Shown: one piece after another, positions 6,581 to 16,075 of the stretch
Layout: the number at the start of each line of letters is the position of its first letter
How positions within the stretch are numbered: position 1 is the stretch's first letter
From: an uncultured Prevotella sp.
GTDB taxonomy: Bacteria > Bacteroidota > Bacteroidia > Bacteroidales > Bacteroidaceae
Length of the DNA stretch: 55,427 nucleotides
Direction of reading: 5' to 3'
Assembly: GCA_900317405.1 (NCBI GenBank)
Contig: ONGP01000030.1
Location: forward strand, 1-55,427
Notes under the pieces: model-generated
What the model was told of the DNA's origin: nothing
Databases searched by the model: none
The model's input: only the letters and a program-made list of their open reading frames with translations
Translations under genes and position numbers: made by a program

Positions 6581-8560
6581 TTAATTCTTATAGTTACGTG
6601 TCTGTACCTTGATTGCCTCGTACTCCAGTGGCTCCTTGATAAGCTCGGGCTCATTGCCCTTGCCCTTATACTCCCAGCAGCCTACGTAGAAGTAGTTCTC
6701 GTCGTCGCGCTTAGCCTCGCCTTCTTCGGTCTGATACTCCTCGCGGAAGTGACCACCGCAAGACTCATTACGAGAGAGAGCGTCGAATGCTACGAGCTGA
6801 CCCATTGTGAAGAAATCGCGCAGGTGGATAGCCTTGTCGAGCTCGATATTAAGACCATCCTTGGTTCCAGGAACGAACAGGTTGGTATCGAACTCCTTCT
6901 CGAGCTCGTGCATCTTCTTCAGACCTTCCTTCAGGCCCTCAGCGGTGCGACCCATACCTACATACTCCCACATGATGTGACCCAGCTCCTTGTGGATAGA
7001 GTCAACACTGCGCTTACCCTTGATGTTAAGCAGACGATCCTGCTCCTCATCAACCTTCTTCTCAGCCTCTGCAAACTCAGGCAGATCGGTAGAAACCTTT
7101 GGCCATACAGCCTGATCGGCCAGATAGTTCTGGATGGTGTAAGGGAGAACGAAGTAACCATCGGCCAGACCCTGCATCAGAGCAGAAGCACCCAGACGGT
7201 TAGCACCGTGGTCAGAGAAGTTACACTCACCGATAGCGAACAGACCAGGAATAGAGGTCTGCAGCTCATAGTCAACCCAGATACCACCCATGGTGTAGTG
7301 GATAGCCGGATAGATCATCATTGGCTTGTAGTACTTCACACCGTTGATCTCGTTGGCTACATCGCCAGGGAATACATCGGTAATCTCCTCGTACATCTCG
7401 AACAGGTTACCATAGCGCTGCATGATAACATCCAGTCCCAGACGGTTGATAGACTCAGAGAAATCCAGGAATACTGCCAGACCAGTGTTGTTAACACCAA
7501 AGCCCTTGTCGCAACGCTCCTTAGCTGCACGGCTGGCAACGTCACGTGGAACGAGGTTACCGAATGCAGGATAACGACGCTCCAGATAGTAGTCACGATC
7601 CTCCTCAGGAATCTCCCAACCCTGCTTGGTTCCAGCCTGCAGAGCCTTAGCATCCTCAATCTTCTTTGGAACCCAGATACGACCATCGTTACGCAGCGAC
7701 TCTGACATCAGAGTAAGCTTTGACTGCTTGTCGCCGTGAACGGGGATACATGTTGGGTGAATCTGAACGTATGATGGATTTGCAAAGTATGCACCCTTGC
7801 GATAGCACTGAACTGCAGCTGTACAGTTACAACCCATAGCGTTGGTTGAGAGGAAGTAGGTATTACCATATCCACCAGTAGCGATTACAACAGCGTTGGC
7901 GCTGAATCGAACCAGCTTACCTGTGCACAGGTCCTTAGCGATGATACCGCGAGCGCGGCCGTCAACGATTACTACATCCTCCATCTCGTAACGAGTGTAG
8001 AGCTTAACCTTACCAGCGTTTACCTGGCAGCTCAGTGAGCTGTAGGCACCCAGCAGAAGCTGCTGACCGGTCTGACCCTTAGCGTAGAATGTACGGCTAA
8101 CCTGAGCACCACCGAACGAACGGTTGGCCAGCATACCACCATACTCACGAGCGAAAGGTACGCCCTGAGCTACACACTGGTCGATAATATTGTTTGATAC
8201 CTCAGCCAGACGATAAACGTTAGCCTCGCGAGCACGATAGTCACCACCCTTTACGGTATCGTAGAACAGACGGTAAACAGAGTCACCATCGTTCTGGTAG
8301 CACTTAGCGGCGTTGATACCACCCTGAGCAGCGATAGAGTGAGCACGACGTGGAGAGTCCTGAATACACAGGTTGATAACGTTGAAGCCCATCTCGCCGA
8401 GTGAAGCAGCTGCAGAAGCACCAGCCAGACCGGTACCTACAACGATGACGTCGAGCTTCAGCTTGTTCTTGGGGTTAACCAAGCGCTGGTGAGCCTTATA
8501 TTCCTTCCATTTCTCAGGCACTGGTCCTGCAGGAATCTTTGAATCAATTACTTTTGCCAT
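6581..8560 (-). CDS. frdA: Fumarate reductase/succinate dehydrogenase flavoprotein subunit
   Basis: The 659-residue subunit catalyses fumarate/succinate interconversion. [20 protein letters not shown] is the FAD-binding Rossmann motif, [11 protein letters not shown] contains the His that covalently attaches FAD in this family, and [14 protein letters not shown] is the C-terminal FAD/substrate signature with the catalytic Arg region. The length and an unbroken frame suggest a complete gene. It lies between frdC and frdB in the order usual for Bacteroidales, where the complex is the terminal step of the succinate-producing branch of anaerobic metabolism. Confidence 0.95.
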   Translation of the reverse strand: MAKVIDSKIPAGPVPEKWKEYKAHQRLVNPKNKLKLDVIVVGTGLAGASAAASLGEMGFNVINLCIQDSPRRAHSIAAQGGINAAKCYQNDGDSVYRLFYDTVKGGDYRAREANVYRLAEVSNNIIDQCVAQGVPFAREYGGMLANRSFGGAQVSRTFYAKGQTGQQLLLGAYSSLSCQVNAGKVKLYTRYEMEDVVIVDGRARGIIAKDLCTGKLVRFSANAVVIATGGYGNTYFLSTNAMGCNCTAAVQCYRKGAYFANPSYVQIHPTCIPVHGDKQSKLTLMSESLRNDGRIWVPKKIEDAKALQAGTKQGWEIPEEDRDYYLERRYPAFGNLVPRDVASRAAKERCDKGFGVNNTGLAVFLDFSESINRLGLDVIMQRYGNLFEMYEEITDVFPGDVANEINGVKYYKPMMIYPAIHYTMGGIWVDYELQTSIPGLFAIGECNFSDHGANRLGASALMQGLADGYFVLPYTIQNYLADQAVWPKVSTDLPEFAEAEKKVDEEQDRLLNIKGKRSVDSIHKELGHIMWEYVGMGRTAEGLKEGLKKMHELEKEFDTNLFVPGTKDGLNIELDKAIHLRDFFTMGQLVAFDALSRNESCGGHFREEYQTEEGEAKRDDENYFYVGCWEYKGKGNEPELIKEPLEYEAIKVQTRNYKN

Positions 8561-8604
8561 AATCTTTTTCTAAAATTTAAAAATTAAAAGATTAAAAAAT
8601 TAAA

Positions 8605-9294
8605 TTAGCAGCAGCCAAGGCTTGGTGCACAACCGAAAGCGAATGCCAATACTACTACGAGGAACATGAGCATGAGCACGGTAACATAGATCATACCGAT
8701 GCACTGCCAACGCTTCTGCCATACCTTGCCGTTAACGCCAAGGGTCTGCATAGCACTCCAAAAACCATGAGTGAGGTGGAACCAGATTGCTACAAGCCAT
8801 ACGATGTAGATAACTACGAATACAGGATTAGAGAATGTCTCCTTAATCCATCCGAAGCCATCGGTTGGGCTGATAGCTGGCATTGCACCTACAAGCTCTG
8901 CGAACATCATGTTGTACCAGAAGTTCCACAGGTGAATCAGCAGACCAACGCAGATGATGAGACCAAGAACGAGCATGTTCTTAGAAGCCCACTCTACCTT
9001 GCCGGCGTTAACCTGTGTGGCAACCTCATAACGGCTGTCGCCACGGGCGGTACGGTTCTGCGCTGTCAGGATGAAAGCGTAGACGATGTGAAGCACTGCC
9101 AAGGCGGCCAGACCAAGTGTTGCTACAACAGCATACCAGTTGGCACCCAGGAATTCGCAAATCATGTTGTAACCCTCTTCCGAGAAAAGCGCCACTACGT
9201 TCATGCAACCGTGGAAGGTCAGGAACAGAATGAGCGCAATGCCCGTTACAGACATTACAACTTTTCTACCAATTGATGAATTGAATAACCACAT
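8605..9294 (-). CDS. frdC: Fumarate reductase/succinate dehydrogenase diheme cytochrome b subunit
   Basis: The 229-residue integral membrane subunit has five predicted helices. Histidines in FLTFHGC, VLHIVYAF, LLIHLWNF and FHLTHGFW are placed as the four axial ligands of the two b hemes in Wolinella-type enzymes. It anchors FrdAB and exchanges electrons with menaquinone. It is the first gene of the frdCAB operon; its ATG is about 75 bases downstream of a consensus promoter. The C-terminus is short and Cys-rich (CAPSLGCC), which I cannot interpret. Confidence 0.93.
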   Translation of the reverse strand: MWLFNSSIGRKVVMSVTGIALILFLTFHGCMNVVALFSEEGYNMICEFLGANWYAVVATLGLAALAVLHIVYAFILTAQNRTARGDSRYEVATQVNAGKVEWASKNMLVLGLIICVGLLIHLWNFWYNMMFAELVGAMPAISPTDGFGWIKETFSNPVFVVIYIVWLVAIWFHLTHGFWSAMQTLGVNGKVWQKRWQCIGMIYVTVLMLMFLVVVLAFAFGCAPSLGCC

Positions 9295-9367
9295 AAGTTG
9301 TTGAGTTTTAATGAATTATTGAATGTTATATACTTACTTGTTAGTACGGTATCACTCGATTAGGGCA

Positions 9368-9399
9368 CAAAGTTAATTAAAAATTGCGATATCTGCAAA
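9368..9399 (-). promoter_or_regulatory. Promoter of frdCAB
   Basis: On the minus strand TTTG (complement of 9396-9399) is followed after exactly 20 bases by TAACTTTG (complement of 9368-9375), matching the Bacteroidetes consensus. The -33 half lies inside the palindrome at 9391-9410. Confidence 0.75.
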
Positions 9400-9410
9400 C
9401 GTTTGCGGAT
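9391..9410. promoter_or_regulatory. Palindromic operator candidate over the frdCAB promoter
   Basis: ATCTGCAAACGTTTGCGGAT is a 20-base inverted repeat with a perfect 12-base core (GCAAACGTTTGC) and one mismatch in each outer arm. It covers the -33 element of the frdCAB promoter, the place for a repressor site. Its size and symmetry resemble LacI-family or other helix-turn-helix dimer operators; no candidate regulator for it is encoded in the window. Confidence 0.5.
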
Positions 9411-9447
9411 ATTTTTTGCATTTCTTAGGCAAAAATCTTCAATTATA

Positions 9448-9478
9448 TTTGATAGTTGTAAAAATATTGCTACTTTTG
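9448..9478 (+). promoter_or_regulatory. Promoter of the DUF2520/Rossmann gene
   Basis: TTTG at 9448-9451 and TACTTTTG at 9471-9478 are 19 bases apart, a consensus Bacteroidetes promoter. The ATG follows 21 bases downstream. It is divergent from the frdCAB promoter. Confidence 0.72.
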
Positions 9479-9499
9479 CGGCGACAATTATAATTAGGT

Positions 9500-10300
9500 A
9501 TGGAAATAGTAATAATAGGTTCGGGTAATCTGGCTACTCAGTTGGGGCTGGCACTGACCGATGCCGGACTGCATATCCGTCAGGTATATAGTCGCACGGC
9601 AGAACACGCCAAGCAGTTAGCCGATAAGATAGGGGCAGGATATACAGCGAATATCGATGAAATCGACGAAAATGCTGATGTGTATATCATGTCGGTCAAG
9701 GATGATGCCATAAGCGAGATAGCTTCTAAGGTATGTGCAAAATCGTCTGATGCTGTGTTTTTACATACTGCCGGCAGTATATCGATTGAAATATTTAAAG
9801 GCAAAGCGCAGCACTATGGTGTGCTGTACCCTATGCAGACGTTCTCGAAGAGCAGAAAAGTTAACTTCAAGGAAATACCATGTTTCCTCGAAGCATCTGA
9901 TGATGAGACACTTAGTGTTATCCGTTCAATAGCAGAGCGGGTGTCGGATAATGTGGTACTGGCCGATTCGGCTAAGCGGAAAAAGATACACCTGGCTGCT
10001 GTGCTGGCATGCAACTTTACCAATCACTGCTACCGACTGGCCGAGAAGGTGCTTGACGAGGAGGGGATAGATTTTAAACTATTCCTGCCGCTTATCGATG
10101 AAACGGCACGAAAAGTGGCCCAGCTTAGCCCTAAACAGGCGCAGACAGGACCAATGGTTCGATATGACACGGGTGTGATGCAGATGCAGATAGACCTGCT
10201 AAGCGATGAACGCACCAAGCAGATATATCGCCTGATGGCTGACAGCATACACGAAGATGCTACATCAACAGATGATACATGCCGCCCGCAAAAGGCTTGA
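9500..10300 (+). CDS. DUF2520 / Rossmann-fold oxidoreductase-like protein
   Basis: The 266-residue protein opens with a dinucleotide-binding motif, IVIIGSGNLATQLGLAL, followed by a Rossmann half resembling F420/NADP-dependent reductases and a C-terminal helical DUF2520 domain (HLAAVLACNFTNHCYRLAEKVL onward) similar to the dimerisation domain of ProC/ketopantoate reductases. Its substrate is not known. The 3' end overlaps the convergent dprA end by 41 bases, so the last dozen residues of each protein are encoded on opposite strands of the same DNA. Confidence 0.8.
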   Translation: MEIVIIGSGNLATQLGLALTDAGLHIRQVYSRTAEHAKQLADKIGAGYTANIDEIDENADVYIMSVKDDAISEIASKVCAKSSDAVFLHTAGSISIEIFKGKAQHYGVLYPMQTFSKSRKVNFKEIPCFLEASDDETLSVIRSIAERVSDNVVLADSAKRKKIHLAAVLACNFTNHCYRLAEKVLDEEGIDFKLFLPLIDETARKVAQLSPKQAQTGPMVRYDTGVMQMQIDLLSDERTKQIYRLMADSIHEDATSTDDTCRPQKA

Positions 10301-11384
10301 TTATGCCCTTCATCTCTAACTGGAAGAGTAGGGCTGTGATCTGGCTGATTGGAATGCCAGTTTTTACACTAAGGATATTTAGTTGAAGGTCGTTGGTTTG
10401 CTGTAGCAGACTGACGATCTTCTGTTCATCTGCAGACAGTTCGGGGAACAGCTCGCGTTCGATTCCTTCGGCCAATGCCTTCTTGCGCAGCTTCTCATCA
10501 TACCATCCCATAGCTTTTGCAAAATCCTCGGCACTACTGATTAGTCCGGCTGCATTGTCACGTATAAGGTTGTTGCAACCTTCGGAGTAAGGTCTGTCGA
10601 TGTTGCCAGGGAATGCGAATACCGGACGACCGTAGCTCTGGGCTATCTCGGCAGTGATAAGACTACCGCCCTTAGCTGCGCTTTCGATAACGATTGTTGC
10701 ATCGGCACAACCTGCTACAATACGGTTGCGACGCACAAAGTTTACCTTGTCGGCATTGGTCTGTGTCATAAACTCAGTGAGCAGTCCACCGTGAGTGGTC
10801 ATTTGGGCAGCTGTATCGCGGTGATGCCAGGGATAGATGTTGTCCAGACCGTGGGCAAGAACACCCAGTGTGTTTAATCCACTCTCGAGTGCCTGGCGAT
10901 GCGCACAGATGTCAACACCATAGGCTAAACCGCTGACTATCAGTACATCAGGACATATTTCGCGCAACTCGCGTACAAACTTGCGGCATACATCCTCGCC
11001 ATAGCGTGTGATATGGCGTGTGCCCACAATGCTTACTATCCTGAGCTGATTAAGATCGGCGTTACCTAAATAGTATAGCACAAGTGGCGCATCCTGGCAC
11101 TCAAGCATGCGTTGGGGATAGTCATCGTCGAGCAGGGTTATGGCTCGAATCTTGTGCTCCTCCATATATTTCAGTTCTACTTCGGCTCGTTTCATCGCAT
11201 CGCCCCAGTCCTTGAGTGCGGTGATGAGTCGCGGCGTGCAACCTTCGATTATGCCACCTAAATCATCTCGGTGATCATACAGATTCTGTGCACTTCCTGC
11301 CGCCTTGTAAAGTTCCAAGGCCTGCTGGAAGTTGAAGTTGGTGAGGCGTGTGAGCGCCATCGCATAAAATATTTCCTGATGCAT
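10260..11384 (-). CDS. dprA: DNA processing protein DprA (Smf)
   Basis: The 374-residue protein has the DprA Rossmann domain: IVGTRHITRYG, SGLAYGVDICAH (the SGxAxGxD motif) and NFVRRNRIVAG. A short N-terminal helical region and a C-terminal winged helix (about residues 310-374) complete the family layout. DprA binds incoming single-stranded DNA and loads RecA during natural transformation. It lies 6 bases behind the DUF2851 gene and is probably co-transcribed with it. Confidence 0.93.
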   Translation of the reverse strand: MHQEIFYAMALTRLTNFNFQQALELYKAAGSAQNLYDHRDDLGGIIEGCTPRLITALKDWGDAMKRAEVELKYMEEHKIRAITLLDDDYPQRMLECQDAPLVLYYLGNADLNQLRIVSIVGTRHITRYGEDVCRKFVRELREICPDVLIVSGLAYGVDICAHRQALESGLNTLGVLAHGLDNIYPWHHRDTAAQMTTHGGLLTEFMTQTNADKVNFVRRNRIVAGCADATIVIESAAKGGSLITAEIAQSYGRPVFAFPGNIDRPYSEGCNNLIRDNAAGLISSAEDFAKAMGWYDEKLRKKALAEGIERELFPELSADEQKIVSLLQQTNDLQLNILSVKTGIPISQITALLFQLEMKGIIKPFAGGMYHLLM

Positions 11385-11390
11385 TATTAT

Positions 11391-12686
11391 TTATTTTCGT
11401 TTAAGATATTCATAACCAAAGCGACAGCGCAGACAATCTTTTTTGTCGCAATACTCTTTTTTCAGTTGGATAAGTGCCTGTGAGTCGCCTGCTGTTTTTA
11501 CAGGCAGTCCTACCTCGCGCCACATGCGGATGATATGGTTGTTTTCAGGTTTAAGTTGTTCCAGAAAATCAAATGCCCTGTCGCATAGTACTTCTTTCTT
11601 CTTATGTCGGCCGTAGGCAAACAGCATGGGGATGGCTGTGTTGATCATCAGCAGATTGATGGAACCGGTAGAGATATGCTTCTCGTTGCGATCGCTGGTA
11701 GAACCAAAGGTGTAGTGGGTCTCCCAGTAGGGAGTGACCTGTGAACCAAGAATTGATTTCAGTTGGTCAATGGTCTCACACTCAACCAGTTGGCTCAGTC
11801 CAGCCTTCTGTTGGTAATACAGGTTGGCCAGTTGTGATATACGTATGTGTGGGAAGTTCTGTGGGCGCAGTCGCAGGAATCGCCAAAGCTTGAAATCTAT
11901 CGGTTTCATCGAGAACTTATGGGCCAGATACTGATACTCGTTGCGTAGTTGGGCAAAGTAGCCTTCATTGAGTGCATCCTTCTGGTAGAACTCGGGTATA
12001 GCATCGAGTTCAAGTAGTCCGGCCTGCCCCATAAAGATAGCTTCTATCTGAAACAGGTCGTCGCGATGATGGGCCACGGCGCTCAGTGGGATGTTATATG
12101 CCCACTGTTCGAACACGTCGCCATTGATACCGAAACCATAGTTGCGGGCCAGGGTAACGAAGTATGCATTCTCCCAATCGCCATTGCATAGTTTTACTCG
12201 CTGACGTATAGCCTCGGTCTTCTGCTCCAGTCGTTCGGCTTGCAATGCTGCCATCCACGAGTGGACCAATAGCGAAGTAAGATTAGGGATTGCCTTGTAG
12301 CATGGTGGATACAGTTCGCTTTGACGCAGTTCGTAGTAGTGGTCGATCACGTGCTGTGGTATATCCAGTTGCAACTGTGGCACATAGTCGCCATTGCTCT
12401 TCATCACCTCAGTGTCAAGAACCTTGGCCACGTGTAGTACTACATTGTCGTAGCCGCGATTTCTGTCGTGCCCGTGCAGATACCAGTCGCTCGATTTGTC
12501 GTGTATCTCTACATTGCCCACCCATACAGTGTCGTTGATTCTGATTTTTGCGTTGAAGAAGTCGGGGCCTGCATCAAAGTTTTGCAGTCCGGCGTCGATG
12601 ACTTCTACCAATCGTCCATCGCTTGTATATAGCTCCTTAAGCGGAAAAAGTTTATGTTTCCACACATAGTGGAGAAGTTGTTCCAT
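11391..12686 (-). CDS. DUF2851 family protein
   Basis: The 431-residue protein matches the conserved Bacteroidetes family DUF2851 in length and in its N-terminal block HYVWKHKLFPLKELYTSDG ... DAGPDFFNAKIRI. The C-terminus has a compact Cys cluster (CDKKDCLRCRFGYEYL), suggesting a metal site. The acidic/His residues of the N-terminal block (GNVEIHDKSSDWYLHGH) recall nuclease-like folds, but no function is established. It is the promoter-proximal partner of dprA. Confidence 0.82.
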   Translation of the reverse strand: MEQLLHYVWKHKLFPLKELYTSDGRLVEVIDAGLQNFDAGPDFFNAKIRINDTVWVGNVEIHDKSSDWYLHGHDRNRGYDNVVLHVAKVLDTEVMKSNGDYVPQLQLDIPQHVIDHYYELRQSELYPPCYKAIPNLTSLLVHSWMAALQAERLEQKTEAIRQRVKLCNGDWENAYFVTLARNYGFGINGDVFEQWAYNIPLSAVAHHRDDLFQIEAIFMGQAGLLELDAIPEFYQKDALNEGYFAQLRNEYQYLAHKFSMKPIDFKLWRFLRLRPQNFPHIRISQLANLYYQQKAGLSQLVECETIDQLKSILGSQVTPYWETHYTFGSTSDRNEKHISTGSINLLMINTAIPMLFAYGRHKKKEVLCDRAFDFLEQLKPENNHIIRMWREVGLPVKTAGDSQALIQLKKEYCDKKDCLRCRFGYEYLKRK

Positions 12687-12711
12687 CGTTGAAATCTAAT
12701 TTTTTTGAACG

Positions 12712-12743
12712 CAAAAGTACAACAATCTGTCGAAACCGCCAAA
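12712..12743 (-). promoter_or_regulatory. Promoter of the DUF2851-dprA operon
   Basis: On the minus strand TTTG (12740-12743) and TACTTTTG (12712-12719) are separated by exactly 20 bases, and the ATG at 12686 is 26 bases downstream. Confidence 0.72.
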
Positions 12744-12792
12744 TTTTAATGGGAAATATTGGAATTTACACTAGAAATTTAAAAATTTGGAG

Positions 12793-12800
12793 TAACTTTG
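12793..12800 (+). promoter_or_regulatory. Promoter -7 element of dusB
   Basis: TAACTTTG lies 8 bases before the ATG at 12809, giving an almost leaderless transcript. No clear TTTG is seen at the expected distance upstream. The site rules out the longer in-frame start at 12689. Confidence 0.5.
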
Positions 12801-12808
12801 CAGCCGAA

Positions 12809-13756
12809 ATGAAGATAGGAGATATAGAGTTCGGACAGAATCCGGTGTTTCTGGCACCGATGGAAGATGTGACAGACATTGGTTTCAGACTGCTGTGCAA
12901 GCGGTTTGGAGCTGCTATGGTGTATACTGAGTTTGTGAGCGCCGAGGCGCTGATACGCGACGTTAAATCGACCATCTCGAAGCTCACCATCAGCGACACA
13001 GAGCGCCCTGTGGGTATACAGATTTACGGTCGCGATGTGGATGCGATGGTTGAGGCCGCAAAGATAGTAGAACAAGCTGGTCCCGACCTTATCGACCTGA
13101 ACTTTGGCTGCCCTGTAAAGAAGGTGGCAGGCAAGGGTGCAGGTGCCGGCATGCTGCAGAACATACCAAAGATGCTGGAGATAACAAGCAAGGTGGTTGA
13201 TGCGGTGAAGTTGCCCGTAACAGTGAAGACCCGCTTGGGGTGGAACCATGAACAGCTGATTATAACCGAACTGGCCGAACAGTTGCAGGACTGTGGCATC
13301 AAAGCACTTACCATCCACGGTCGTACCCGCAGTCAGATGTATACTGGCGAGGCCGACTGGACTCTAATCGGCGAGGTAAAACGCAATCCCAAGATACATA
13401 TTCCTATTATAGGAAATGGTGACATACACAATCTTGATGAGGCAGATGAGGCGTTTAAGACTTATGGTGTGGATGCTATCATGATAGGTCGCGCCACATT
13501 CGGTTGCCCTTGGATATTCAGTCGTGAGGAGCTGACTTTCAATCAGAAGTTGGACATTCTGGAAGAACTATTGCGTATCAATGTGGAACGTATAGACGAA
13601 AAGCGAGGCATCCTCCATACCAGAAGACACCTCGCTGCTACACCTATATTCAAGGGAATACCCGATTTCCGCCAGACGCGTATCGCCATGCTGAGAGCTG
13701 AGAAGATGGATGAGCTCTTACAGATACTCGAGGATACGCGAAAGCTGTTGGGATAA
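12809..13756 (+). CDS. dusB: tRNA-dihydrouridine synthase (DusB-like)
   Basis: The 315-residue FMN enzyme reduces uridines in the tRNA D-loop. PVFLAPMEDVTDIGFR opens the TIM barrel, NFGCPVKKVAGKGAGAGML contains the catalytic Cys, and KTRLGW, HGRTRSQMY and GNGDIHN bind FMN and tRNA. The start at 12809 is chosen from the promoter position and because residues encoded upstream do not resemble the family. It ends 8 bases short of the convergent CE2 esterase. Confidence 0.92.
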   Translation: MKIGDIEFGQNPVFLAPMEDVTDIGFRLLCKRFGAAMVYTEFVSAEALIRDVKSTISKLTISDTERPVGIQIYGRDVDAMVEAAKIVEQAGPDLIDLNFGCPVKKVAGKGAGAGMLQNIPKMLEITSKVVDAVKLPVTVKTRLGWNHEQLIITELAEQLQDCGIKALTIHGRTRSQMYTGEADWTLIGEVKRNPKIHIPIIGNGDIHNLDEADEAFKTYGVDAIMIGRATFGCPWIFSREELTFNQKLDILEELLRINVERIDEKRGILHTRRHLAATPIFKGIPDFRQTRIAMLRAEKMDELLQILEDTRKLLG

Positions 13757-13764
13757 TCCTTATT

Positions 13765-14895
13765 TTAGAACCAATTCATCAGCGAGCGCAGATAGGCTGT
13801 AAGCTCGCCAGCCATCTTTTCATCCATATACACATTTGGATGCCAGTCGTTGCCGTACCATTCGTCGCCTGAGATTGGTGCCATGTCGAAACGGTAAATC
13901 TCTTTGTCGCCAGCCTTCTTAGCTTCGGCTGCAACTTCGTTGAGCAACTGTCTCTGCAACTCCATCTCCTTATCATAAAGCATGGTGCCGGTCAGGAACA
14001 CAATTTTAGCTTTAGGATTATGCTGACGAACAATCTTGAGCAGTTTGTGATAGTTCTGCTTGAGCAGTTTCGCATCGTAGTTGGGTGTAGACAGATCGTT
14101 GGTGCCAAGGTTGATGCAAACTACGTCGGGCTGATAGCGGTTAAAGTCCCACTTTTCGCTTAAGAAGGTAGCCTCTTTGCGCAATTCTGGTTTCCATGCA
14201 TAACCGATGTGCTCGTACTGTGCCAGCATGTTCGACTCTGGGTTGCCCGTCTTAGGACCATTGTAGTTGCGATATGCGCCAATACCACTGCGAGCTACTA
14301 CCCAGTGCTGAGCATCCAGATTGCGTGCTGTGATAGATGCGTATGAGTAATAGTGATTTTCGGTAGCATAGTCAAAATGCTCTCTCTTATTCAATCCCTC
14401 GTTGCCATAGCCGCAAGTGATAGAATTGCCGATGAATTCAATCTTTCTTGAAGGCAGGGCAGGGGCGTCAACCAGTTTTTTGCCCTCGTCGAGTACAAAT
14501 CCCCAGAACTCAGGGAAGAACTCGTAACCCTCGATGGCATACATCAGTTTCACGGTGTGCACGCCGTCGGCCAGGGCTGTGGCAAGAGTCACCAACGAGT
14601 CGCGCTCGCCGCGAAAAGCCACTTTGAATGGTTCGGCCTTATCTATCTGGGCCATGAAGTAGCCGCTATTGGGTTTGGCCATCATGCGCAAAGAAGTCCC
14701 CTCGAAGGCTGCACGTATCTGAATGCCGGGGAAGTTGAACGCTGGACGCTCTGGATTAGTAAAACTAATACGACCCGTGTACTGAATATGCTTATCAGTA
14801 GGACTGATGATTGCACCCTTGATGGGCATGGTCTTGATGGCCATCAGCTGTTGGCACATCATTGCCGTTAAGGCAAGAATAAGTACTTTTTTCAT
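13765..14895 (-). CDS. Secreted SGNH esterase, carbohydrate esterase family 2-like (acetyl-xylan esterase)
   Basis: The 376-residue protein has a signal peptide (residues 1-19), an N-terminal beta-rich domain (about 25-140) and a C-terminal SGNH hydrolase: GNSITCGYG (nucleophile Ser block), GTND (block III) and DWHPN (catalytic Asp/His block). This two-domain arrangement is that of CE2 enzymes, which deacetylate xylan or other acetylated hemicellulose. Its upstream region has been interrupted by the IS110 element, which may have cut it off from a leftward promoter-like site at 16248-16255. Confidence 0.85.
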   Translation of the reverse strand: MKKVLILALTAMMCQQLMAIKTMPIKGAIISPTDKHIQYTGRISFTNPERPAFNFPGIQIRAAFEGTSLRMMAKPNSGYFMAQIDKAEPFKVAFRGERDSLVTLATALADGVHTVKLMYAIEGYEFFPEFWGFVLDEGKKLVDAPALPSRKIEFIGNSITCGYGNEGLNKREHFDYATENHYYSYASITARNLDAQHWVVARSGIGAYRNYNGPKTGNPESNMLAQYEHIGYAWKPELRKEATFLSEKWDFNRYQPDVVCINLGTNDLSTPNYDAKLLKQNYHKLLKIVRQHNPKAKIVFLTGTMLYDKEMELQRQLLNEVAAEAKKAGDKEIYRFDMAPISGDEWYGNDWHPNVYMDEKMAGELTAYLRSLMNWF

Positions 14896-14935
14896 TGTAT
14901 ATTAAATATTAATTATTATATTTGCACTCGTTAAC

Positions 14936-15109
14936 ATCATCAAGGATGTGGAATAAGGCCGCATTTTCATTCGTCATAAGACAGTTTAATATGTTCTGCC
15001 CCCACTCCTTAACATCCGAATCCGGACAGTTCACTGGGCATTGACCCCGCATTTGCAATGATGGTTCCAAGATGTTTCGATGTTGCATATTATTTAAAAT
15101 GTTATTGTT
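14936..15109 (+). ncRNA. Candidate bridge RNA region of the IS110 element
   Basis: About 174 non-coding bases precede the transposase gene, the position and size expected of the bridge RNA of IS110-group elements, which guides donor and target DNA recognition. Short self-complementary segments are visible (TCCG..CGGA around 15018, CATTTGCAATG near 15050, AACATC paired with later GATGTT copies). The downstream side is also structured, so an IS1111-style RNA there is the alternative. No covariance support is available. Confidence 0.35.
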
Positions 15110-16075
15110 ATGACTTACATTGGTATCGACGTCAGCAAGGACACTTTCGTTGTCGCTTATTCTCCAGACAAGAACAGCAAGACGAAGACATTCAAGAACA
15201 CCACTAAGGGGATTCATGAGTTTATCAGGACTATCTCCAAAGAGGAGCACCATTGTGTCATGGAGGCGACAGGTAATTACAGTGCTCTGCTTGTCTATCT
15301 ACTTTCGGAGGTAGGTGTTACGACAAGTTTGGAGAATCCTCTTAAAGTGAAGAACTTCGCTCGTGCAATGCTATCTACCGTCAAGACAGATGAGATAGAT
15401 GCCCGTATGATTGCTCTCTATGGAGAGAAGATGCAGCCTGCGCCATACAAGCTCCGCAGTGATGCCATTCTCACCCTAAAGCAGAAGCGTACTGTCATTC
15501 GCCAGCTCAAGAAACAACTCATTGCCACAAGGAACCTAAAAGGCTCGATGGAGGTATTGCCGTTCTTCGATGCCAAGTGCAGGAAATCAGTCGAGAAAAC
15601 TATTGCCTTCCTTGAAAAGCAGATTAAAGATCTCGAAGAAGATCTTGCAACTCTTGCCAACTCTGAGTACAAGAAGCAGATGGATCTGCTTACCTCTGTA
15701 AAAGGAATAGGCATCACCCTTGCAGCTGCACTCATTATGGCTACTGGCGGCTTCACTTACTTTGATAATGCCAAGCAACTCACCCGTCATCTGGGATTGT
15801 CACCGACTTATCAGCAGTCCGGTACTTCAGTCAATTTCAAAGGTCACATCAACCGCAACGGAGACTCTTCTCTAAGGAGCCAGCTCTACGTGGCAGCATG
15901 CTCGTCTATAAGATGCAACACAGAATGCAGAGCCTGTTATGACCGTTTACGGTCTAATGGCAAGCCTGGAAAAGTAGCTGTCATAGCAGTTGCTAACAAA
16001 CTCATCCGACAGGCTTTTGCCGTTGTCACTCAGGAGAAACTCTATGTTGATGGTTACATATCTTCAAAAAAGTAA
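15110..16075 (+). CDS. IS110-family transposase (DEDD/RuvC-like plus serine domain)
   Basis: The 321-residue protein begins IGIDVSKDTF, with the first RuvC-like Asp at residue 7; MEATGNYS supplies the Glu and KTDEIDARM the later Asp pair. After a coiled-coil middle, the C-terminal Tnp_20 domain (SVKGIGITLAAALIMATGGF ... LGLSPTYQQSGTS ... GDSSLRSQLY) carries the conserved serine region. The frame is complete, so the element may be active. It catalyses RNA-guided recombination between element ends and target. Confidence 0.93.
   Translation: MTYIGIDVSKDTFVVAYSPDKNSKTKTFKNTTKGIHEFIRTISKEEHHCVMEATGNYSALLVYLLSEVGVTTSLENPLKVKNFARAMLSTVKTDEIDARMIALYGEKMQPAPYKLRSDAILTLKQKRTVIRQLKKQLIATRNLKGSMEVLPFFDAKCRKSVEKTIAFLEKQIKDLEEDLATLANSEYKKQMDLLTSVKGIGITLAAALIMATGGFTYFDNAKQLTRHLGLSPTYQQSGTSVNFKGHINRNGDSSLRSQLYVAACSSIRCNTECRACYDRLRSNGKPGKVAVIAVANKLIRQAFAVVTQEKLYVDGYISSKK

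Noticed and set aside
6749-7705. Long rightward reading frame opposite frdA
   Set aside because: It is entirely antisense to a well-conserved flavoprotein gene, with no promoter or family resemblance; it is a shadow frame.
14909-15253. Leftward 114-codon frame at the left end of the IS110 element
   Set aside because: It overlaps the start of the transposase gene and the structured non-coding end, and resembles no protein.
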